The translations under genes and the position numbers were made by a program. This document shows, piece after piece, positions 1 through 8,107 of a stretch of DNA of 51,957 bases; within the stretch, counting starts at the first letter, position 1; every line of letters starts with the position of its first letter. The stretch is from IMG/VR virus record IMGVR_UViG_3300022743_000007, positions 1 through 51,957 of that record, one strand, 5' to 3'. Under the pieces are notes generated by a model. That model searched no databases and had not been told where the DNA came from. It worked only from the letters and a program-made list of their open reading frames with translations. Origin of the DNA: a virus.

Positions 1-14
1 AGGTTCCCGCGCTC

Positions 15-42
15 TTAAAAGCCGTGATGTCGGTGCTACAAT
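15..42 (+). promoter_or_regulatory. Putative tRNA-Phe promoter
   Basis: A TACAAT -10 box lies at 37-42 and a weak TTAAAA -35 at 15-20, with a 16-bp spacer. A GC-rich discriminator follows and the tRNA begins at 52. The -10 is a good match and the -35 is poor. Confidence 0.45.
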
Positions 43-51
43 AGCCGTCTC

Positions 52-127
<76 letters not shown>

Positions 128-132
128 TTATT

Positions 133-164
133 AAAGGGCGACTGTTCTCAGTCGCCCTTTCCTT
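133..164 (+). terminator. Rho-independent terminator of tRNA-Phe
   Basis: Perfect 11-bp inverted repeat AAAGGGCGACT (133-143) and AGTCGCCCTTT (150-160) with a 6-nt loop. A T-rich run follows, starting 6 nt after the tRNA CCA end. Confidence 0.88.
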
Positions 165-430
165 TTCCGGCGTTCCCCCGCGCCACGCGGGGTGCGAGAC
201 CGATCTGCGTGTGCTGGGCAGTCTACAACGCGGTCACCATTTTTGGCCGAGTCGCGCCATTTCGATTCCCTTCTGTTCTCTGTTCTCAAAAAACAGGGCT
301 GAACCTTGCCTGAGTTGGCACACGCAGAACCACATTCCCGTCAACAACTTGTACGTGTGTTGGATGATGAGGTTCGCAAAGGCAACTGGATAAGCACGGA
401 CCTTAAATGCTCCGTGACCTATCGATGTAT
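165..430. other. Gene-free spacer between tRNA-Phe and the first leftward gene
   Basis: No convincing coding sequence is seen. The stretch holds a perfect 7-bp hairpin CCCCGCG-CCA-CGCGGGG at 176-192 and a short direct repeat TGTTCTC near 273-285. The left prophage/chromosome junction could lie here, or just left or right of the 431-1558 gene. I could not find a matching core sequence near the right side of the window. Confidence 0.4.
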
Positions 431-1558
431 CTAGATTTGGCTGCGGAACTGGTCTTTGGTCCACTCGGCTAGCAGCACACTTGAACGGAAGAATACGCTT
501 GCGAACAATAAAACAGCGGCCAGCGGGATCTTCTCAATCCGGAATAGGTGTGTCCGAAAGGTCGCGGACTCAACGATTTTCCCATGAGCGAGATTGCCAG
601 CCATGCGAGCCTTGATTGCGTCCCCGTCATACACGTTAATTGCCAGATCCAAGTGGTTCAACACTGCGTCGCGTACATGGCTTCCTGATGCTGCGTCGCT
701 GTCCAGATGAATGCAGCGGCCAATCAGCAGACCGTCAGAAACTTCTTCAGTGAGTTCCTCTAGCATCATCGAAAGATTGCCATCCCTGCGCTTTGCAACC
801 ACATCAAGACGACGAAGACCCATCACACGATATTCCCAGAATGGACGTATGTCATTCGGCGTCAACGGGTCATCCTCTAGGAGGTAGGAGCACCCCTCCT
901 TCTGATTGTCCCGAATGGCTAGGTTCTGCCACCAATGCGGATTGGCTGGAATTAGCGTGGCCTCCTGCAGTCTCATGCGCGGACAAGTCCCATAGGTCTT
1001 GTATGGATCAAGGCGTACGAACAATCGGCTTGTCGGGAATGTTTGCAATGACAGGGCAACGATCCGTGGATCCAGGTAAGAATCAAGTTCGTAAAATCGC
1101 CCCATGCGCTCAAAAATTTCAGAGTTCTGCTGAGACTTTAAAGATGCCGCATCGACTAATTCCAGTCGACCTTCACCTTTGCTGTCAAGTCGCGTTCGTA
1201 CCTGTTCGAGCAGATCGGAGCCATGAAAAATCGGCTGATCTGCAGCGTAAGTTTGGAAGCGGCGCTGAAGAGAGATGCGCCGCAATTTGTGCTGAATGTC
1301 GAAAAGCAGGAGGAAAAGCGCCATGCGATCGTCTTCTTTTTTGCCGACGAAATGGCCAATTTCTAGATATGGTGCCGCCCGTATCCGATCCTCGGGTGAC
1401 AGCGTTGCCACCCGGCATTTGAGTGCTTCGAGCAAGGCAGGTGATGACCTTGCAAGTTCCGCCTCCAACAACTCCTGCGATGAATTGCCAAGGGTGGCCC
1501 AGGATTCCGCTTCGCGGTCTACGTATTCGAAATAACTTTCCAGATTCATCGTGAGCAT
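431..1558 (-). CDS. Protein of unknown function, 375 aa, hydrophobic C-terminus
   Basis: I do not recognise the family. The protein is mostly soluble and charged, with an acidic helical N-terminus. A hydrophobic stretch near residues 346-364 (PLAAVLLFASVFF) could be a single membrane anchor or a buried helix. Two start codons lie close together (1558 and 1549) and neither has a strong ribosome site. It is transcribed leftward, toward the tRNA, about 60 bp beyond the end of the recombinase operon, and has a more AT-rich style than the phage structural genes. It may be prophage cargo at the integration end or the first chromosomal gene beyond it. Confidence 0.65.
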   Translation of the reverse strand: MLTMNLESYFEYVDREAESWATLGNSSQELLEAELARSSPALLEALKCRVATLSPEDRIRAAPYLEIGHFVGKKEDDRMALFLLLFDIQHKLRRISLQRRFQTYAADQPIFHGSDLLEQVRTRLDSKGEGRLELVDAASLKSQQNSEIFERMGRFYELDSYLDPRIVALSLQTFPTSRLFVRLDPYKTYGTCPRMRLQEATLIPANPHWWQNLAIRDNQKEGCSYLLEDDPLTPNDIRPFWEYRVMGLRRLDVVAKRRDGNLSMMLEELTEEVSDGLLIGRCIHLDSDAASGSHVRDAVLNHLDLAINVYDGDAIKARMAGNLAHGKIVESATFRTHLFRIEKIPLAAVLLFASVFFRSSVLLAEWTKDQFRSQI

Positions 1559-1617
1559 TGCCAGAAACTAAATTTGCAGGCTCAACACTACACGGAATTC
1601 TTGAAAAACACTTTTAT

Positions 1618-2112
1618 CTATTCAACTTGGCGAGATGCCACAAAGCCAAACAGAGTTCGTTGCTCTCCCCAATCAAGCGGCACCTCCGCCTGCCGACCAC
1701 GGAGCGCGTGCAGGTTCAGATGACGTGGCTGCCGCCCGTCCAGGACCGCCCGGATGATGTCAGGTGCCAGACGCGTCATCCTGAGGACTTCGCTGACCCA
1801 ACCTGGCTCAAGCTTGAAGCGGCGTGCCAGTTCTGTTGCGTTGGACACCTCGCCGGTGTCGATCATTTTCTGCCAGTAGAAGGCCTTGCCGATGGTGCGG
1901 ATCAAGGGCAGATCGAATGTGGAAGGCGTTCTGACAAACGACGTACCGATTGGTGGCACGATCAACTTGCTGGAATGGCGGCGCTTGATCGCCAGCGGTA
2001 CGAACGTCACCGACCGACCGCCAAGTTCGAAATCCCTTGGCTTCCCCGATGGGGTGACCACGACACGGCGTGCCGCTGGCGTTTCTCGCGTGGGCTTTTC
2101 GATGGTACTCAT
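1618..2112 (-). CDS. HTH/ParB-like DNA-binding protein coupled to the serine recombinase
   Basis: A 164-aa basic protein. The stretch around residues 83-112 (TGEVSNATELARRFKLEPG, then VSEVLRMTRLAP) reads as the helix-turn-helix of a KorB/ParB-type binding domain. The ATG at 2112 overlaps the recombinase stop as TGATG, so translation is very probably coupled. A longer in-frame start at 2208 would lie inside the recombinase gene and is less likely. Small HTH proteins often follow recombinases of this DUF2924-associated class. A role in recombination directionality or operon control is inferred from position, not shown. Confidence 0.75.
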   Translation of the reverse strand: MSTIEKPTRETPAARRVVVTPSGKPRDFELGGRSVTFVPLAIKRRHSSKLIVPPIGTSFVRTPSTFDLPLIRTIGKAFYWQKMIDTGEVSNATELARRFKLEPGWVSEVLRMTRLAPDIIRAVLDGRQPRHLNLHALRGRQAEVPLDWGEQRTLFGFVASRQVE

Positions 2113-3521
2113 CACACAGTCTCCTCGTCGGCCGGTGCGCGTTGCTCGGCCACGAATTGGTGGCGCTCGAGTTCCCGGCAGAACCGCTGCCAACTGTCGT
2201 CCTGCCAAATGATGTCCAGCCCATCCTCGTGCAGTTGGACCCGATCAATGAGCAATCGCATGATTCGGTTCTGCTCGATGGGAAATAGGTTCTCCCACAC
2301 TTCGCTCATCTGACGCATGGCCACCAGCACGGTCGGCTCGTCCATTTCCTGCCGCTCCCGCAGAGCCATGCCGGCCTGCCAGACGCCAATGATCATCTCG
2401 GGTTCCTGCAATGCCTTATGCACCTGCGCCAGTACGGCTGTTTCGATTTCCAAGGCTGGCAGCGGACCGATGTTCGGCCGTGTGGGATCGTAGGTAGCAC
2501 CTGCCGAATGCCGCTTTTCCAAGTAAGGCACGTAGTAGCGATACCGCTTCCCGTTTTTCTTCTGGGTGTACGTCGGCAGCATCCGCTGACCATCCGGCGC
2601 GTACAGGAGGCCGGTCAGCAAGGCAGGTTCCTTTTTGTACCGGGTGCGTGGCCCCTGCTTGCGGCCATCCACAAATGCGTGCACAGCCGTCCATAACTCC
2701 GTGGAAACGATGGGCTCGTGCTGGCCAGGGAAGGATTGGCCCTTGTGAGTTATCTCCCCGAGGTAGAGGCGGTTGCGCAGCATGGTGAAGATGCACTGCT
2801 GATCGATGATCTTGCCTTCGTGGCGCCGGCCATTTTGGGCCACCCATACCTTTGTGGTGTGCCCCTCGATCTGCAACTCACGAACCAGTTGCGCAGCAGA
2901 ACCTGTTTCGGCATACCGCGCAAAAATGTCCCTGACCAACGCGGCTTCCGGTTCATTGACCACAAGTTTGCGGTCCCGGACGTCGTAGCCCAGCGGGGGC
3001 GTGCCCCCCATCCACATGCCTTTGGCTTTGCTGGCCGAAATCTTGTCGCGGATCCGTTCGCCGGTGACCTCGCGTTCAAACTGGGCAAATGACAGAAGTA
3101 TGTTGAGTGTCAATCGGCCCATGCTGGTCGTCGTATTGAACTGCTGGGTCACCGAAACAAAAGTGACGCCGTGCTCATCGAACAGATCCACAATTTTGGC
3201 GAAGTCTGACAGGGACCGGGACAACCGATCTATTTTGTAGACCACCACCACATCGATACGCCCATCCTCAACGTCCGCCAATAAGCGTTTCAACGCCGGT
3301 CGGTTGGTATTGCCGCCGGAGAACCCTCCGTCGTCGTATCCATCATCGATCGCAATCCACCCTTCGTGGCGCTGACTGCTGATGAATGCCAGTGCCGAGT
3401 CGCGCTGGGCTTCCAGACTGTTGTACTCCTGGTCCAGCCCCTCGTCTGTGGACTTACGGGTGTAAATGGCGCAGCGCTTTTTCGGCGTCAGTGCCGGCGA
3501 ACGTGTTGCTGGCGTTTTCAT
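2112..3521 (-). CDS. Large serine recombinase (phage integrase)
   Basis: Catalyses site-specific integration of the prophage through a Ser-DNA covalent intermediate. The resolvase domain (about residues 15-160) carries the nucleophile Ser24 in YTRKSTDE, the GGFSGG motif (65-70) followed by NTNRP, and the conserved DRLSR at 98-102. A recombinase domain follows, with GTPPLGYD and a conserved EAALVRDIF segment. The zinc-ribbon region (LLTGLLYAPDGQRM then RYRYYV) lacks the usual cysteine pairs. At 469 aa it sits at the short end for the class. It is third in a tightly overlapping leftward operon (small protein, DUF2924, recombinase, HTH protein). The target site cannot be predicted from the protein. 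Confidence 0.93.
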   Translation of the reverse strand: MKTPATRSPALTPKKRCAIYTRKSTDEGLDQEYNSLEAQRDSALAFISSQRHEGWIAIDDGYDDGGFSGGNTNRPALKRLLADVEDGRIDVVVVYKIDRLSRSLSDFAKIVDLFDEHGVTFVSVTQQFNTTTSMGRLTLNILLSFAQFEREVTGERIRDKISASKAKGMWMGGTPPLGYDVRDRKLVVNEPEAALVRDIFARYAETGSAAQLVRELQIEGHTTKVWVAQNGRRHEGKIIDQQCIFTMLRNRLYLGEITHKGQSFPGQHEPIVSTELWTAVHAFVDGRKQGPRTRYKKEPALLTGLLYAPDGQRMLPTYTQKKNGKRYRYYVPYLEKRHSAGATYDPTRPNIGPLPALEIETAVLAQVHKALQEPEMIIGVWQAGMALRERQEMDEPTVLVAMRQMSEVWENLFPIEQNRIMRLLIDRVQLHEDGLDIIWQDDSWQRFCRELERHQFVAEQRAPADEETV

Positions 3522-3982
3522 ACCTGGGCCGCCTTTCGTTCACGACTGGACGGCTTCAAGCCGAAAAACACAGGGCCGGAATACACCGTCCCGGTGATTT
3601 CGCGTGCCACTCTTGACAGGCTTTTGAATGGACGGCCGTTCAAGTCAAACCGGCCGTCGTCCATTACCTTGACCCGATAAGTGATGCCGTCGTATTCACG
3701 CACCAGGGTCGTACCAGGAGACAGTTCGCTCTCAGCTCGCCGCTTGTGGTTTGGTACCTCGCCGGTTTCGCCGATTTTTTCGAGCTTAGTCCGGACGTGA
3801 CCGGGCAGTCCGCCGAAAGTGCGCTCTTGCAGTTTGTAGGCGATTCGGCTTTCCAGATAGGTGCGATGGTGGTGACCGGGGCGGCGGTCAAAGAGCTCGT
3901 CCCACAAAGCCCAGATGCTTTCCATGGAGAGATTGGGTAACTGCGTTATTTGCGCGATGGTGCTACTTGCTTGCGTCGTCAT
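3518..3982 (-). CDS. DUF2924 domain protein
   Basis: A 154-aa protein matching the DUF2924 family, with WALWDELFDRRP, then a basic central part, then GTTLVREYDG and FDLNGRPFKSLSRVAREITG. The last segment resembles a small all-beta DNA-contacting module. Genes of this family routinely sit immediately upstream of large serine recombinases in proteobacterial prophages, and this one overlaps the recombinase start by 4 nt (ATGA). Its molecular role is not established; an accessory function in integration or excision is inferred from the conserved pairing. Confidence 0.85.
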   Translation of the reverse strand: MTTQASSTIAQITQLPNLSMESIWALWDELFDRRPGHHHRTYLESRIAYKLQERTFGGLPGHVRTKLEKIGETGEVPNHKRRAESELSPGTTLVREYDGITYRVKVMDDGRFDLNGRPFKSLSRVAREITGTVYSGPVFFGLKPSSRERKAAQV

Positions 3983-4215
3983 TCTCGAACTCCTTCTGTG
4001 TAAGACGGGTTCGCATTCACGCTCTGCTCGGCATTAAAGCCAAGACAAACTTCGCTGGAGTGGCTAATAGGCGACAAGTCCCCCGCCAATGCGCTGTTCT
4101 GGCGCGCTCGTAAGATACCTGCTGCGAGAAGTTCAGCGATTTCCCGATGTGGCTGCCGGGGCTGAATTTCACGCGTCAGGCGATGCGGGGGTAAGGGTAA
4201 TTCGACATTTGACAT
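3979..4215 (-). CDS. Small protein at the head of the recombinase operon, 78 aa
   Basis: Starts at the ATG at 4215 (an alternative ATG at 4248 has no better signal) and overlaps the DUF2924 start by 4 nt, so it heads the leftward integration operon. The readable core is EIAELLAAGILRARQ, an amphipathic helix, followed by a polar tail. Short ORFs of this type commonly precede DUF2924-recombinase pairs. I cannot assign a function. Confidence 0.68.
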   Translation of the reverse strand: MSNVELPLPPHRLTREIQPRQPHREIAELLAAGILRARQNSALAGDLSPISHSSEVCLGFNAEQSVNANPSYTEGVRE

Positions 4216-4327
4216 GGGTGGCGCTCCAGATGGAAAACTGCCATCCATGCTATGGGCCGAACCCTGTCGGAGTAACTCGTTTTAGAGGAGTGACGCGGCC
4301 ATGCGCACCTTCACATGGGATTTGCCA

Positions 4328-4341
4328 TTTCAGGCCTGAAA
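4328..4341. repeat. 14-bp perfect palindrome over the SIR2-like stop codon
   Basis: TTTCAGGCCTGAAA is a perfect dyad spanning the stop of the SIR2-like gene. It could act as a weak transcription end or a protein site, and has no run of T residues after it on either strand. Confidence 0.35.
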
Positions 4342-5325
4342 GAAACGCATCACCTTGTTGAACTCGATCGAGTCGCCGCCGAAGATTTCACGTAGAGACC
4401 GGCGAGATGCACCGATCAGTCCGCGCTCGAACGTTGCCTCAAGATCCGTCCCCACACGAATGGCGGCTTGGTGAGTTGGATTGACTCTCCTTGCCAGATC
4501 ACCGCCTTCAGGCGCGATGATGAACATTTGCGTTCCACGTTCATTGACTGAACGCATGATGACTTCGTTGATATGCGTGTCCCGGAAGCCATAGCCAATG
4601 ACCATCAACCGAGTGCCTCCCCGGTATAGGCGTTCTTCGAATTGCTGGTGGTACCAGCTCAGCACAGGCGAGAACTGAATATCCCGGATCTTGTTGCCTC
4701 CCATAATGAGCATTGGCGCGCCGTGAATCTCTTGCCAGTTCGATGAACCGTGTAGCTTGAAGTAGGGCTGGTAGCGTGAGTCCAGTGAAAATTCGGCGGG
4801 AGGTGCTGGCGACCATATTCTTTGCGCCCATGAATTCGGATTGGTCGACGCCGCGTTGTGACCAGGTCTCATGCCAGGCATCTCTGCGCCACCCCATCGA
4901 CCCGACGAGGTGAGGGAGATGTCCCGGTCGATGTAATAGTGCTCGACCAGAAGGTCTTGATTGAGCGTGAAGATCGCGTCAAATCGAGTCAGGAACGTGC
5001 CGACCATACGTTCCCTGGCTTGCTGAAACTCGAAGTCTACGTGGTCAAAATAGCCCTTGTTCATGTCGTCGAACATTCGGGTCACTGCACTTTGCAGATC
5101 TTGGAAGTGCGCGGTATTAGCTGCCGGATCACGAATGAAATCTGTCTGGACTACCGCAAGTGCGTTCTCAAAACCACCAGTTGGCTGGCATTGCCATAGC
5201 AATTTCTGAAGATGCGGATTGCGGAAAACTTCAGGGCAACCAAGTAAGTATTCAAACGCCTCAGAGGCCAGCCAACCGCCCCAGTTGCGGCTGAATCCCG
5301 CGCCAAGTAAAAGAATGTTTTGCAT
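4330..5325 (-). CDS. SIR2-like protein, candidate NAD-cleaving defence effector
   Basis: A 331-aa standalone SIR2-superfamily protein. The NAD-binding N-terminus reads LLLGAGFSRNWGG (5-17). The family's catalytic-region motifs are FTLNQD (Asn122, Asp124) and KLHGSSN (His192), and the C-terminal Rossmann segment carries VIGYGFRDTHINE. SIR2-like proteins of this GAGFS class are known NADase effectors in several anti-phage systems; no partner domain is fused here. The start ATG at 5325 has an AAGG ribosome site and lies 37 bp after the ImmA/IrrE gene on the same strand. It is therefore probably transcribed with the repressor and protease in the lysogen, which suits a superinfection-exclusion or abortive-infection gene. 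That role is inference. Confidence 0.82.
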   Translation of the reverse strand: MQNILLLGAGFSRNWGGWLASEAFEYLLGCPEVFRNPHLQKLLWQCQPTGGFENALAVVQTDFIRDPAANTAHFQDLQSAVTRMFDDMNKGYFDHVDFEFQQARERMVGTFLTRFDAIFTLNQDLLVEHYYIDRDISLTSSGRWGGAEMPGMRPGHNAASTNPNSWAQRIWSPAPPAEFSLDSRYQPYFKLHGSSNWQEIHGAPMLIMGGNKIRDIQFSPVLSWYHQQFEERLYRGGTRLMVIGYGFRDTHINEVIMRSVNERGTQMFIIAPEGGDLARRVNPTHQAAIRVGTDLEATFERGLIGASRRSLREIFGGDSIEFNKVMRFFQA

Positions 5326-5362
5326 GCTGGCCTTGGGTTGCTTGTTTGCGGAAGAGGCCTAA

Positions 5363-6286
5363 TTACCGAACGGGCAACTGCCCGTTGTCGACAAAGCGAT
5401 CAAACGTGTCTCGCGTTTCTTCGTCGTCCCAATCACTGCGTTGGAACGAGCGCGGCGGAGCCGATTCCAGCATCAGCAATGACAGAACCCGATTGCCGTC
5501 GGTGTAGGTGTGTTTGAGTTCCCGCAAGCGTATGTCACCGCCTTCGCTTGTGCACCATGCACTGGCAGGCATGTCCACACCATCCCATTCCTGCGCGATT
5601 TCGTCATCTGCGGCCAGCGTGCCAACGAATGGCTCCTGAGGATCTTCCGTTTTTCGCAGCCGTACGCGCGTGCGCCTCGCCTCACCACTGGGCCATTGGT
5701 ACTTCAAAAATCCGTTGTCCCAGTAAACCAGGACGGCGCGCTGTTCGGTGTATTTGACCAAGCGGATGCACATCGCCTCGAGCGAGACGCCGAACTCCTT
5801 GGCCAGATCGCCGAGCAGATGGATGTCGATGCGTTTGCCATCGATACGATCCCGCAGCATATTGCCGGGCATCAGCAGATTGCTGGCGAAGTCGTCGGCC
5901 TCGCGCTCGATTGCTTTGAGCGTGTCGATGCCGGTGTACACGCTCTCCTTGTCACAGTTGAACGTCGCCTGCATCGCGCGGTGCAGAACAAAATGCCCCA
6001 GTTCGTGGGCCACGGTAAACCGCTTGCGTTCGGCGCGGGCCTTTGGGTTTACGAAAATCCCCCACTCCGAATGATTCTCTGGATTGCGCACCAGCGCGCC
6101 CTCGCTGGAATTCCATGTCAGATGGGCCGGTTCTTTGATTGATGCGCCTCGCCCAAAGGGGGTGTCTGGCAGCATCTGCCTGACCAGGTCCAGATCAATG
6201 GGCAAGGTGAGGCTGCCTATGGCATCCAGCCAGGTCAGTATCTTGGCGGCAGCCTTGAAACTATTCAGCGGCGCCGTGTCGCTCAA
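5363..6286 (-). CDS. ImmA/IrrE-family metallopeptidase
   Basis: A 307-aa zinc peptidase of the ImmA/IrrE family. The HEXXH motif is HELGH at 94-98 and the third ligand region is EREADDFASNLLMP with Glu129. Family members cleave XRE-type repressors to induce mobile elements, as ImmA does for ImmR in ICEBs1. The start codon is TTG at 6286 and overlaps the repressor stop as TTGA, so the two are translationally coupled. This supports the repressor as its substrate. A roughly 130-residue C-terminal extension beyond the core domain may be the sensing or substrate-binding part. Confidence 0.92.
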   Translation of the reverse strand: MSDTAPLNSFKAAAKILTWLDAIGSLTLPIDLDLVRQMLPDTPFGRGASIKEPAHLTWNSSEGALVRNPENHSEWGIFVNPKARAERKRFTVAHELGHFVLHRAMQATFNCDKESVYTGIDTLKAIEREADDFASNLLMPGNMLRDRIDGKRIDIHLLGDLAKEFGVSLEAMCIRLVKYTEQRAVLVYWDNGFLKYQWPSGEARRTRVRLRKTEDPQEPFVGTLAADDEIAQEWDGVDMPASAWCTSEGGDIRLRELKHTYTDGNRVLSLLMLESAPPRSFQRSDWDDEETRDTFDRFVDNGQLPVR

Positions 6287-6630
6287 GCGCCCTCCGCGTC
6301 GGAGCCCTTGTTGCCAAACATCAGCTTCATGGCGTCCCGGTAGCGTTTCTTTTCTTCTTCACTCATCCCGGCATATTCCCGGAAAAAAGCGACATCAGCG
6401 CCGCTGGCCTCCTTGACCTCACCGATGGGCTCGCCCAGCAGATCCTCTACCGTGACGCCGAGCAACTTGCCGATGGCGTTCAGGCGCTCGGCAGTGGGGC
6501 GCTGACCCTCGCGCATTTCCAGTTCCCAGACGTAACCCTTGCTGCAGCCAACGGCGTCTGCCACTTGCTGGAGCGTGAGGCCCTTGGCTTCACGAAATTG
6601 CCGTAACCGTATTCCGAAAGGACTTGGCAT
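6283..6630 (-). CDS. XRE-family phage repressor
   Basis: A 115-aa protein starting at the ATG at 6630. The open frame extends further upstream, but it runs through the promoter region and gives an unlikely peptide. An HTH_3 domain occupies about residues 6-62, with FREAKGLTLQQVADAVGCSKGYVWELE as consecutive helices. The C-terminus (FFREYAGMSEEEKKRYRDAM) is a helical region, probably for dimerisation. It heads the leftward repressor-ImmA-SIR2 operon and faces the early rightward promoter, the classic position of the lysogeny repressor. Confidence 0.9.
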   Translation of the reverse strand: MPSPFGIRLRQFREAKGLTLQQVADAVGCSKGYVWELEMREGQRPTAERLNAIGKLLGVTVEDLLGEPIGEVKEASGADVAFFREYAGMSEEEKKRYRDAMKLMFGNKGSDAEGA

Positions 6631-6659
6631 TTGCGTAATCACCCTAGAAATAGCAAAAA

Positions 6660-6688
6660 AGTATAGCAGAAAGAGCCAGTTCAATGAA
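6660..6688 (-). promoter_or_regulatory. Leftward promoter of the repressor operon
   Basis: On the minus strand, TATACT (6665-6660) is a good -10 and TTCATT (6688-6683) a weak -35, with a 17-bp spacer. The predicted transcript starts about 25 nt before the repressor ATG. The -35 lies inside the palindrome at 6679-6689, so repressor binding there would affect its own promoter. Confidence 0.55.
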
Positions 6689-6689
6689 C
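6679..6689. promoter_or_regulatory. Candidate repressor operator (palindrome)
   Basis: GTTCAATGAAC is a perfect odd-centred dyad overlapping the leftward -35 and 15 bp upstream of the rightward -35. A second inverted pair, GTATCG (6739-6744) and CGATAC (6762-6767), lies just past the rightward start point. Either could bind the XRE repressor. Confidence 0.4.
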
Positions 6690-6703
6690 AAGTGCCATTT
6701 TGA

Positions 6704-6731
6704 TTGACAAGCGGGTATGTGCGCGTACAAT
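6704..6731 (+). promoter_or_regulatory. Early rightward promoter
   Basis: TTGACA (6704-6709) and TACAAT (6726-6731) with a 16-bp spacer make the clearest sigma-70 promoter in the window. It would transcribe the early lytic genes from 6857 on, and it lies in the divergent region controlled by the XRE repressor. Confidence 0.75.
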
Positions 6732-6856
6732 CGGTCTTGTATCGTTCTACATGACTTTTAGCGATACGTGGCCTATTTTGTGTAACCAGTCGCCGACGGC
6801 AGCACCGCAAGGTTCCCGGTCTTCAGTCCAACGACGACATCCTGAAAGGACCGAGT

Positions 6857-8107
6857 ATGAAACTTACCTACGCTGACGCGCTGCTCAACCTGCCAGTCGA
6901 CGCGACGCTGCGCACTTACCTCCACAACCAGGGCATGGTGTTCCCGCCAGACTTTGACTGGTCGGATGACCCGGCCACCTCAAACCGGCTGATCGAGACG
7001 ATTCAGACCTACCCCGACAGTGGAGTACGAGACAAGGTTGTCGCCGGATTGCATGTAAGCACGCAACTCGCGCACCCCCGTGGCAAGCAGGCGATGTTTC
7101 AGGCCACCACGGCGAACAGCGCCGCCCTGGTCAGTTTGATCGGCTGCCAGAGCGACATCCACCGGGCATTTTGGCTGTTCGTCCATCACATGGACCTGTT
7201 TGAGCAAGCGGCGGAGATGGAGTACGTCGATAGCCATACCCAGCACGCTCAACAGCATGACCTTGGAATCAAGGTCCCTGTGCGCCGTGACCCGGCATCC
7301 ATGGCAGCGTTCGGCGATGCCATCAAAGTGTTCTACCAAAAAGAACTTGGCTGTGGCGAGGTCTGTGTCGCGCACCTGCTGGACCGTGCTCAGGGCACGC
7401 AACTCGTGACGGTGCACGCCAAGGACCTGGCCATGATGCGACTGGAGTTTGACGGCACCACACTGCAGCGTCGAGTCGGCAGCCCGAATATTCACATGAC
7501 TCTGGAGTACTCGGACGCCACCGGCGTGGTCCGTACGTTGATTCGCGGTGGGGCGAAATACCATGAGATGCTGGCCCAGGCGTTCGCACTGCATCTGCTG
7601 GGTGTGGATGTGGCGGCGCAGCGGATCAAGCCGCCAACGCTGGACCTGTCGACCTTGAAGTTGGGTTTTCAGGTGCCGCAGGCGGCAGCCGACGGTTTTG
7701 TGTCGCTGCAGGTCAAGTCGATCACGTTGATGAGCCCGGACACCCACCTCAAGGCCGAGTTCACGGCAATGGCCAGCAGTGAGCATGATTGCGTCACGGA
7801 ATTGATTGCCGAAAGATTCGAGCACGACAACCCGCTGGCGCGGCACTGGCTGGTGACTGCAGCCACCATCAACCTCTACTACGCGCCACCCCCAGGCAAA
7901 CAGCGCAGCCCCGTCGTGACCGTTGAAGTGACACGTCGTGGTCGCCTGAATCTGCACAAGTTTGACGAAAAACTGCGCGCTCAGTTGGAGGGCTATCTGG
8001 TGCAGATCGGCATCCTGCAAGAAAAGCAGACCTTGTCGGCACAGACGGATATGGCCGGGGCACGCCCGGATCTGGTGGATGAGCGCGCAATTGAGCAAAG
8101 CCAATAA
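6857..8107 (+). CDS. First early phage protein, unknown function, 416 aa
   Basis: First gene after the early rightward promoter, with a good AAAGGA ribosome site. I do not recognise a family. The protein looks globular and soluble with no membrane segment, and contains a central run MTLEYSDATGVVRTLIRGG and a C-terminal helix-rich part. It overlaps the next gene by 29 nt, so the two are probably made together. Position suggests an early takeover or regulatory role, which is inference only. Confidence 0.78.
   Translation: MKLTYADALLNLPVDATLRTYLHNQGMVFPPDFDWSDDPATSNRLIETIQTYPDSGVRDKVVAGLHVSTQLAHPRGKQAMFQATTANSAALVSLIGCQSDIHRAFWLFVHHMDLFEQAAEMEYVDSHTQHAQQHDLGIKVPVRRDPASMAAFGDAIKVFYQKELGCGEVCVAHLLDRAQGTQLVTVHAKDLAMMRLEFDGTTLQRRVGSPNIHMTLEYSDATGVVRTLIRGGAKYHEMLAQAFALHLLGVDVAAQRIKPPTLDLSTLKLGFQVPQAAADGFVSLQVKSITLMSPDTHLKAEFTAMASSEHDCVTELIAERFEHDNPLARHWLVTAATINLYYAPPPGKQRSPVVTVEVTRRGRLNLHKFDEKLRAQLEGYLVQIGILQEKQTLSAQTDMAGARPDLVDERAIEQSQ

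Noticed and set aside
1558-2313. 251-aa rightward ORF
   Set aside because: It is antisense to the HTH and recombinase genes, with repetitive low-quality composition and no ribosome site.
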